Below, piece after piece: positions 58,591 to 64,000 of a stretch of 64,000 nt of DNA. The stretch's first letter is position 1; the number at the start of each line of letters is the position of its first letter. The DNA is from Lentisphaeraceae bacterium (GTDB taxonomy: Bacteria > Verrucomicrobiota > Kiritimatiellia > RFP12 > DVOR01), in contig SFJE01000012.1 in assembly GCA_004555175.1 (NCBI GenBank), forward strand, positions 1 through 64,000, given 5' to 3'. The translations under genes and the position numbers were made by a program. Under the pieces are notes generated by a model that saw only the letters and a program-made list of their open reading frames with translations, did no database searches and was not told the DNA's origin.

Positions 58591-59222
58591 AGACCGGCCT
58601 CCCCGAGTTGGCATTGGATCCAGAGTTTGGCAGAGTGGGCGGAGGTTACTTCTTTTGGGCGGCAGAGGGGGTAGAGAGAACAGGCTTCGCAGGCGGGGGT
58701 GTAGGTGGGGGGAGGGGTGATACCGGCATCGATGAGGGCGCGGACGGCGCGTGCGGTGTGTTCGGTCAAGGTGCGTAGGGTTTCGTCGAAGTGGACGGTG
58801 AGCCGCCGGCGTGTGGCGCCATAGAAGAGGGCTCCTTCGGGGATGGTTTCGTGGCGCATTTCCTCGAGGGCAATTGCTTGGGCGCAGAGTTGGACTTCAT
58901 CGGCTCGGTGTTCTTTAGGCTTGCCGTGTTTGTATTCTACGGGATAGGCTTGCCATCCGCTTGGGGTTTTGTGTAGTTCGACCATATCGGCCACGCCAAA
59001 GACACCTAGCCGGCGAGAGATGAGGCGGAGTGCGGTGAGGTGTTTAATGCCGGGGCGCGACTCTTGGCGTTGCTGATCGACTCGGTCGTGCAATTGCGAG
59101 CCGGCCACGGTGAGTGCATTGTTGCGCCAGAGACCTTCAACATGGATCAGCGCGCACTGCCTAGGGCAGAAGCAGTAGTGCTGCAAGGCGGAGATCATCA
59201 CGAAGTCGTCTTCGGGTATCAT
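58587..59222 (-). CDS. cas4: CRISPR-associated exonuclease Cas4
   Basis: A 211-residue RecB-like nuclease that trims prespacers and helps select those with the right PAM. Iron-sulfur cysteines: CFCPRQC (17-23) near the start and CEACSLYPLC near the end. The nuclease core shows GVADMVE and YPVEYKHGKPKEH, the D/E-x-K arrangement. It starts at ATG 59222, 63 bases after cas7c, and a perfect hairpin occupies that gap. No strong ribosome-binding site is visible before it. Confidence 0.93.
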   Translation of the reverse strand: MIPEDDFVMISALQHYCFCPRQCALIHVEGLWRNNALTVAGSQLHDRVDQQRQESRPGIKHLTALRLISRRLGVFGVADMVELHKTPSGWQAYPVEYKHGKPKEHRADEVQLCAQAIALEEMRHETIPEGALFYGATRRRLTVHFDETLRTLTEHTARAVRALIDAGITPPPTYTPACEACSLYPLCRPKEVTSAHSAKLWIQCQLGEAGL

Positions 59223-59246
59223 GATTGTGCGAGGCCAAGCCAGAAG

Positions 59247-59280
59247 CCTCTGTGCGGCCGCGGGGGCGGCCGCACAGAGG
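59247..59280 (-). promoter_or_regulatory. Perfect 15-bp hairpin between cas7c and cas4
   Basis: Positions 59247-59261 pair with 59266-59280 around a GGGG (CCCC on the minus strand) loop, with no T run after it in the direction of transcription. It could be an RNA-processing or attenuation site that separates effector from adaptation genes, or a protein-binding palindrome. Confidence 0.6.
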
Positions 59281-59285
59281 GTGGG

Positions 59286-60188
59286 TTAGAGGAGTTCAAC
59301 GCCGGCTGGCAGTGCGTCGGCACGCACATTCACGGTGTAATCCGAGAAGCTGCGCGGGACGGCGACATCGGGCTTGCGAGTGATGGTGACAAGGTCGAAG
59401 AGTTCATGCGAGGCGGCATTACCGAGGGCCGAGGCGTGCTTGAAGATAATCAAGCGCTGGGTGGCCATCAGACCGCGTGCGGCGGAGTGGTCGTGGTCGA
59501 ACATCACCTTGAGCGCTTGCCAGAACTCAGCGAGGTCCTCTTCGGAGAAGCCGGTCTGGTTAGCGAGCGCTGGGGAGACGAAGCCGTAGGCCACATAGAG
59601 TCCGTAGGGGACCGTATGCTTGCGCCCCATCGTGCGATTGTCACCGCCCTGTTTTTCCGCTTCCGCTTCTGTGGCAACAGCCATACGTGTGATGGCGTGT
59701 TCAAGTGCAACGATGGGGTCGACCGAGCGCGCGAAGGTGAGTTGCACGGGGCCGCGGACCTGTCCGGCGTTGGCACCGGTGGACATCACGGCACCGAAGG
59801 TGCGAATGTCAAAGAAGTCTGCGCACATCTTCTGGCGGGCTTGGGTTACTTCGCTGCCCTGGCCTTGTCCTTCCTTGTTTCGCTTCTTGCCGTCCTTGGG
59901 ATCGGCTGGCGGCGTGCTTAGGTCGATGCCCAACTTGGCGTAAGCGCTATTAATCTCATTGTTGAGGATGGCTTTCTCCTTGACGAAGATGTCGTAGCCT
60001 GCGATGCCGTCTTTGGCTAGCTGAATATAGTTGCGAACTTTGCGCTTGAGGCAGACATCGGTGATGAGGCCTTGGCCGGTCTCGGCATCGACGCGCGGCA
60101 GGTTGCCGGCATCAGGGTCGCCATTGGGGTTGCCGTCTTTAACATCAAAGACGAGCATAAAGTCATAACGGTTTTTGAGTTCGCTCAT
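59286..60188 (-). CDS. cas7: Cascade backbone protein Cas7c (Csd2)
   Basis: The 300-residue subunit that polymerises along the crRNA. The opening YDFMLVFDVKDGNPNGDPDAGN and the later TFGAVMSTG are signature segments of the Csd2/Cas7 family. Also visible are GPVQLTFARSVDPI and GRKHTVPYGLYVAYGFVSP. AAAGGA lies before ATG 60188. It sits 30 bases after cas8c and before the hairpin that precedes cas4, consistent with high production relative to the adaptation genes. Confidence 0.95.
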   Translation of the reverse strand: MSELKNRYDFMLVFDVKDGNPNGDPDAGNLPRVDAETGQGLITDVCLKRKVRNYIQLAKDGIAGYDIFVKEKAILNNEINSAYAKLGIDLSTPPADPKDGKKRNKEGQGQGSEVTQARQKMCADFFDIRTFGAVMSTGANAGQVRGPVQLTFARSVDPIVALEHAITRMAVATEAEAEKQGGDNRTMGRKHTVPYGLYVAYGFVSPALANQTGFSEEDLAEFWQALKVMFDHDHSAARGLMATQRLIIFKHASALGNAASHELFDLVTITRKPDVAVPRSFSDYTVNVRADALPAGVELL

Positions 60189-60218
60189 TTGGGGAGTCCT
60201 TTCTGTGAGAGGGTGGGG

Positions 60219-60584
60219 TTATTCGGCGTTCTTCTTGGTGAAGAAGTCTTGCCGCTGATGGTAGTATCCAAGGGCAAAGAGGCCTTGGTGTTCCAAGGAG
60301 AGGTGGGCTGGGAAGTCTTGGACGTCGGTCAGGATCTCCTGCATCGTCTTTTCCAGCACAACGCCGAGGCCGGGCTTTTCCTTGCGGAGCTTGGCCAGGT
60401 GGTGTTGGGCCAGACGGATGAGATTGCCAAAGACGGTGACCGGGGTGGCAGAGGCTGCGGCATAGAACTTGTCCTTAATGGTGGCATTCAGGCCTGGGCT
60501 GGCGGATTCTTGGATGCGTTCGAGCACGGCAAAGAGGCGGCCGAGACGATAGCCGATTGCGGTGTTTTCGGGGTCGAGGCTCAC
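60219..60584 (-). CDS. cas11: Internal start within cas8c: probable small subunit Cas11c
   Basis: In type I-C systems a small subunit is known to be translated from an internal start in cas8c. Here, in frame, GAAAGGAA lies seven bases before GTG 60584, a strong site by the standard of this genome. The product would be about 121 residues, starting MSLDPENTAIGYRLGRLFAV, mostly helical, as expected for Cas11. The position just ahead of YRLGRLFAVLE fits the known pattern. Expression itself is not shown. Confidence 0.75.
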   Translation of the reverse strand: MSLDPENTAIGYRLGRLFAVLERIQESASPGLNATIKDKFYAAASATPVTVFGNLIRLAQHHLAKLRKEKPGLGVVLEKTMQEILTDVQDFPAHLSLEHQGLFALGYYHQRQDFFTKKNAE

Positions 60585-61940
60585 GGTGATGTTCCTTTCG
60601 TGGTTGGGGTTGGCGAAGCGCCATTGACGATTGAGAAAACCTTTGAGAAGTTTGGCACGCGGGTAGGAGATGGCGTGGTCGGCCTTGATCCGCTGCAAGA
60701 GGGCGTTTAGGAGGGTCTTGGGGAAGGGAAGCCCCGAGAGAATGCTCCGCATCACATCGCCGGCGAGGTTTGGCGTGATATTGTCAAACTTACCTTGGGC
60801 GGCGGTGGAGACGAGGAGCCACTTGAGCGGCAGATGTTCTTTTTCCTTAGGACCGTGGCAGATTTGCAAGTCGGTAAAGTATTCGCGGAAGCGCCCGGCT
60901 ATTTCGGCTACGGTGCCTATCTGCCAAAAGCGAATCGCAATGCGTGCAGCATTGGGCGCAAGGCCGAGGACATAGAAGCGCGTTGTATCCTCGCTGAAGG
61001 CCCCAACGCCGGTCTGGGGCGAAGTTAGGAGCGTTCGGACGCTCTCAACGAGCGCGTCTGGATTGTCTTTTGGGGGATCATCCAGCCAGGTCAGTAGCGT
61101 ATCTTCAAGGGCATCGGATTGTTCCGACCAAAAGACCGTAGTGGCATCGCCAATGACCAATTTTTGGCGCGAGTCCTTTCCCAGAAGCGTATTGAGTGCG
61201 GTGGTATACGCAAAGGCAGAGGTTACGCTAACGGGTGCATTGGCCCCTTGCTCTTTACCGAAGGAGGAAAAGGCCGGTAAGTTGAAGGTGACGATATTTG
61301 CGCCTGTGGTATTGGCGCCAACAATCCCTTTGATGGCCGGGTGGAGCTTGGCGAGAGCTTCGCGTTCGCCAGTCACCAGGTCTATGATCGTTGGCGTTGC
61401 GCTGGCACTCGCCATTTGATTAACGACCGTGCGGATGCAGTCTTCCTCAAAGATAAGTCCGGAAGCGTCTACAAAGCGAAAAGCCATAAAGGCACATCCC
61501 TCTTTCGCTTTTTGCCACGCAGGGAAGCGGTCCAAGGTCTCGGCGAGGTTGGGCGCGGAGAGGAAGGTCAAGACGGCGTGGACCGGGGGAAGGTCGCGGT
61601 AGGGGTGCAGGCGCTCTAGAAAGGCGGCGTGTTGCTGGGCCACGCGCTCGGGTTTTCCGGTCTCCTTGCAGAGAATACCGGTCACGTACTCCACGTTGTC
61701 CCACAAGAAGTAGGGCTCAATGCCAACGGTGCGTTTGACCGCCTGAGGGACCAGGAAGGTCTTGGCACGTGGTTTCTTGCCGACAATCTCTTGGGTGTCC
61801 TCGATGTTGACGAGGTTCCCGGCACGGTCCAAGACAAAGAGGTAGGGAATTTCTTTGCGTTCCCAGCCGAGGGGTGCAATGCCGGAATCGGGGTCGGCCG
61901 CTTTACGGTCGTAGTAGGCTTTAAGGGCTTGCAGAATCAT
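60219..61940 (-). CDS. cas8c: Cascade large subunit Cas8c (Csd1)
   Basis: The 573-residue subunit that recognises the PAM and helps open target DNA. The start MILQALKAYYDRKA and the RAGNLVNIEDTQEI region, then FLVPQAVKRTVGIEPYFLWD, are typical of Csd1. The ATG at 61940 overlaps the TGA of cas5c. The C-terminal 121 codons are probably also translated separately as Cas11c (see that entry). Confidence 0.94.
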   Translation of the reverse strand: MILQALKAYYDRKAADPDSGIAPLGWERKEIPYLFVLDRAGNLVNIEDTQEIVGKKPRAKTFLVPQAVKRTVGIEPYFLWDNVEYVTGILCKETGKPERVAQQHAAFLERLHPYRDLPPVHAVLTFLSAPNLAETLDRFPAWQKAKEGCAFMAFRFVDASGLIFEEDCIRTVVNQMASASATPTIIDLVTGEREALAKLHPAIKGIVGANTTGANIVTFNLPAFSSFGKEQGANAPVSVTSAFAYTTALNTLLGKDSRQKLVIGDATTVFWSEQSDALEDTLLTWLDDPPKDNPDALVESVRTLLTSPQTGVGAFSEDTTRFYVLGLAPNAARIAIRFWQIGTVAEIAGRFREYFTDLQICHGPKEKEHLPLKWLLVSTAAQGKFDNITPNLAGDVMRSILSGLPFPKTLLNALLQRIKADHAISYPRAKLLKGFLNRQWRFANPNHERNITVSLDPENTAIGYRLGRLFAVLERIQESASPGLNATIKDKFYAAASATPVTVFGNLIRLAQHHLAKLRKEKPGLGVVLEKTMQEILTDVQDFPAHLSLEHQGLFALGYYHQRQDFFTKKNAE

Positions 61941-62659
61941 CGGAAGAGCTCCTCGGAGGTGGGCGAAGGCACGCGGATAACGCCCTGGTTCATCTGCGCT
62001 CGGAAGAAGAGGGGGCGAATCTCCTTGGGGTTGGAGAAGTCGAAGTCGTAGAGCATAAAGCCCAGGTCGCGCGTTTCGGGGATAGGCTGTGCGGCTTCTA
62101 ATTCGGGCTGCTTGATAAGCCGAACGACCTTACAGGAGAATTCGCGGCAGCCGAGGTAGGGGTGCATAAAGTATTGCCCCTTGCTGGCGCGCCGCTCGAA
62201 CATCGCGGCATACTTTGCCGGCTTCTCGTCTGCGCGCACCTGGTCCGCTTCCTGGCAGAGCGCGTGCTCGGCCTCATCAGTTAACCAATCTGGCGCAGGA
62301 TTGCGCACCTTGGCGCGCCGCTCCGGCGGGATGAAGTCAAACTCTGCGAAGAGCCGGTAGCGGACGTCGCGCAAGATGAGCCCGGCGCGCTGTTGCCGTT
62401 CATCCTCAATGAAGATGCCCTTACTTTTAGGGCTGGCTACGGCGGCCACCTCATTGCGGCGGATGCTCGCCCAGCGAATAAGGTTGAGCACCTCAATCTT
62501 CGTCACCCGCCAGGCGATGGCCGGCTTCCAAAAGATGGCCGAGAAGATAGCCCGGGCCGCAGAGGGCGTTATCACATCATAACTTACACGCTCAACCTTC
62601 ATTTCCGGCCGCGTGAAACACGCGAAGTCGCCACTGACTTCCAAACAAAAACCACGCAT
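61937..62659 (-). CDS. cas5: Cas5c (Cas5d) crRNA-processing subunit
   Basis: A 240-residue RAMP protein. In type I-C, which lacks Cas6, Cas5c cuts the pre-crRNA and stays on the 5' handle within Cascade. The opening LEVSGDFACFTRPEMKVERV, then YDVITPSAARAIFSAIFWKP, and the later GQYFMHPYLGCREF are standard for this subfamily. AGGAGG lies before ATG 62659, which is 16 bases after cas3. No cas6 is present in the window, in keeping with this role. Confidence 0.95.
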   Translation of the reverse strand: MRGFCLEVSGDFACFTRPEMKVERVSYDVITPSAARAIFSAIFWKPAIAWRVTKIEVLNLIRWASIRRNEVAAVASPKSKGIFIEDERQQRAGLILRDVRYRLFAEFDFIPPERRAKVRNPAPDWLTDEAEHALCQEADQVRADEKPAKYAAMFERRASKGQYFMHPYLGCREFSCKVVRLIKQPELEAAQPIPETRDLGFMLYDFDFSNPKEIRPLFFRAQMNQGVIRVPSPTSEELFR

Positions 62660-62675
62660 AGCGCCTCCTGTTTGC

Positions 62676-64000
62676 CTATACCATTATCGTTTCTTCAACC
62701 GTCAATCCATCACGAAAGAGGTCGAACCCAAAGTCTTCCGAATAGAGCGTATCGTGCGGGGCTTGCGCATAGATGCCCGGATGGACTTCTTCCACTACGC
62801 CCTCGGCCAAGAGCGTCTTGAGCCGTTGGCGCGGCACGCTCACGGTAAAGCGCTGCAACTGGCGCATCAGGCCGCGTTTCGCCCCAATCTGCTGAACCTG
62901 CACAATCAACTTCTCGCCCCGATCATAGCGCACCAAGACGCTCTCGGCGCTATCATCAATCATCTGAAAGGCGGCAGCCGCCTCGCGGAACTGGAAACGC
63001 GCATAGGCGGCTCCCTTCACCAGGAACTCCTCAAAGGCTTCACCCAGCGTGTGGGCCCTCGCTTGCAATCGCTCAAAGTAGCGCGGAAAGGCTTCTGGCG
63101 CATCCAATGGCGGCCGTTCGGGAAGCGCCAAGAGTTCAGCGGTGGCATATTCTGCCCAGCGTAGTTCGCCGCGCGGACTCTCTTGTGGCGGATAGAAGAC
63201 CACCACTTGCCCGGGTTCGCCAAGGCGCCCTTCCCGGTTGCACCGCCCGGCCGATTGCGCAATCGAAGCCAAGCCCGTGAAGGCGCGATAGACCACCGGG
63301 AAGTCGATGTCCACCCCAGCTTCCACCAACTGCGTGCTAATCACGCGAATGGGTTCACCCTGGTTAAGCGCAGCCTTTATCCGGGCAATGACACGCGAAC
63401 GGTGCTCGCCACACATCGAGGCCGAGAGGTGAATTGTCCCAGGTGGCATAAGATCGTAAAGTGCGCGGCAATCCCGACGCGTATTGACCACGCAAAGCAC
63501 CTGCTCAAAGCGCGTCAATTCCGCAGCAATCTCCTCCCACGATTGGCGTTCGGCCGTCTTTGGAAATGTCCACTGCGTACGCTTGAGTCGCTCGTAGAGG
63601 CGCATCTCTGGCGAGATGATCTCACGCACATTTGAGAGCCCCGGCAGATTTGGTTGTGTTGCTGTGGAGAGCACAAAGGTAGTGCCGTAGTTTGTGGCCA
63701 ACTCCGCCATCGCCCAAATGCATGGCTTGAGCAACTTCATTGGCAAAAGCTGCACCTCATCAAGGATGACCACGCTCTCGGTAAGATTGTGCAACCTTCG
63801 GCAACGGCTCGGCTTACAGGCATACAGCGATTCAAAGAACTGCACCGTGGTGGTTACCACCACTGGCGCATCCCAGTTCTCCGCCGCCAGACGCGACTGC
63901 TGCGTCTCGCGCTTTGGATCGAAGGAACTGTGGTGCTCGAGCACACTCTCTTCGCCCAGAAATCCCCGTAATACATCCGCTGTCTGTTCAATGATGGAGG
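62676..64000 (-). CDS. cas3: Cas3 helicase-nuclease, C-terminal part; 5' end outside the window
   Basis: The target-degrading motor of type I systems. The frame is open to the right edge; the visible 441 codons cover the helicase and the C-terminal region. Motifs: SIIEQTADVLRGFLGEESVL at the edge followed by EHHSSFD; VILDEVQLLP (DExx box); LSTATQPNLPG; VISTQLVEAGVDIDFPVVY; SIAQSAGRCNREGR (arginine finger). The HD nuclease domain and Walker A must lie beyond 64000. It heads the cas operon in the standard I-C order. Confidence 0.95.
   Translation of the reverse strand, partial: SIIEQTADVLRGFLGEESVLEHHSSFDPKRETQQSRLAAENWDAPVVVTTTVQFFESLYACKPSRCRRLHNLTESVVILDEVQLLPMKLLKPCIWAMAELATNYGTTFVLSTATQPNLPGLSNVREIISPEMRLYERLKRTQWTFPKTAERQSWEEIAAELTRFEQVLCVVNTRRDCRALYDLMPPGTIHLSASMCGEHRSRVIARIKAALNQGEPIRVISTQLVEAGVDIDFPVVYRAFTGLASIAQSAGRCNREGRLGEPGQVVVFYPPQESPRGELRWAEYATAELLALPERPPLDAPEAFPRYFERLQARAHTLGEAFEEFLVKGAAYARFQFREAAAAFQMIDDSAESVLVRYDRGEKLIVQVQQIGAKRGLMRQLQRFTVSVPRQRLKTLLAEGVVEEVHPGIYAQAPHDTLYSEDFGFDLFRDGLTVEETIMV

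Noticed and set aside
59040..59921. Plus-strand frame opposite cas4 and cas7c
   Set aside because: Antisense of two recognised cas genes.

Overview
The window is GC-rich, densely coded DNA from a Gram-negative bacterium. It carries CMP-KDO synthetase (LPS), a eukaryote-like UDP-sugar pyrophosphorylase, a giant secreted beta-helical protein with autotransporter-associated-type repeats, and recurrent AAAGGA/AGGAGG ribosome-binding sites. Together these suggest a PVC-group organism (Verrucomicrobiota, Kiritimatiellota or Lentisphaerota), possibly gut-associated. That placement is inference from gene content, not a measured phylogeny.

Layout. (1) 1-2256, minus strand: four genes with overlapping stop/start codons from a Mu-like phage packaging module (gp25-like, gp27/DUF3486-like, gp28-like terminase running off the left edge). 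(2) 2257-27732, plus strand: a 360-bp gene-free junction, then a 1,124-codon reading frame with no credible start (transglutaminase-like core, C-terminal discoidin-like domain), then a 7,220-residue signal-peptide protein filling 21.7 kb, closed by a strong terminator. (3) 28000-34551: homoserine dehydrogenase, aspartate kinase, release factor 2, a UDPGP-family pyrophosphorylase, and rpmI-rplT, separated by clear terminators. (4) 34647-42110: a probable ten-gene operon from an extended -10 promoter: threonine ammonia-lyase, a two-gene ABC exporter, DNA polymerase III delta', aroQ, plsY, gpsA, kdsB, a C_GCAxxG-family protein and ridA. (5) 42227-49408, minus strand: SWIM/SNF2 helicase, gyrA, and three small zinc-ribbon or membrane proteins. 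(6) 49656-64000, minus strand: a complete-looking type I-C CRISPR-Cas locus in canonical order cas3(partial)-cas5c-cas8c(with internal cas11c)-cas7c-cas4-cas1-cas2-leader-array. The array has 114 repeats.

How parts work together. Threonine ammonia-lyase releases reactive enamine/imine, and RidA, encoded in the same transcription unit, hydrolyses it. plsY and gpsA supply the first steps of phospholipid synthesis. In the CRISPR locus Cas5c processes the pre-crRNA; Cas8c, Cas11c and Cas7c build Cascade; Cas3 degrades the target; Cas4-Cas1-Cas2 add spacers. The array holds groups of related spacers that differ only, or almost only, at third codon positions. These look like repeated sampling of the same phage genes from different phage variants.

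The least explained parts are the giant protein with its nine-fold tryptophan-bearing module, the broken 5' end of its upstream partner beside the Mu-like genes, the degenerate 7-bp tandem repeats in three intergenic regions, and the irregularities inside the CRISPR array.
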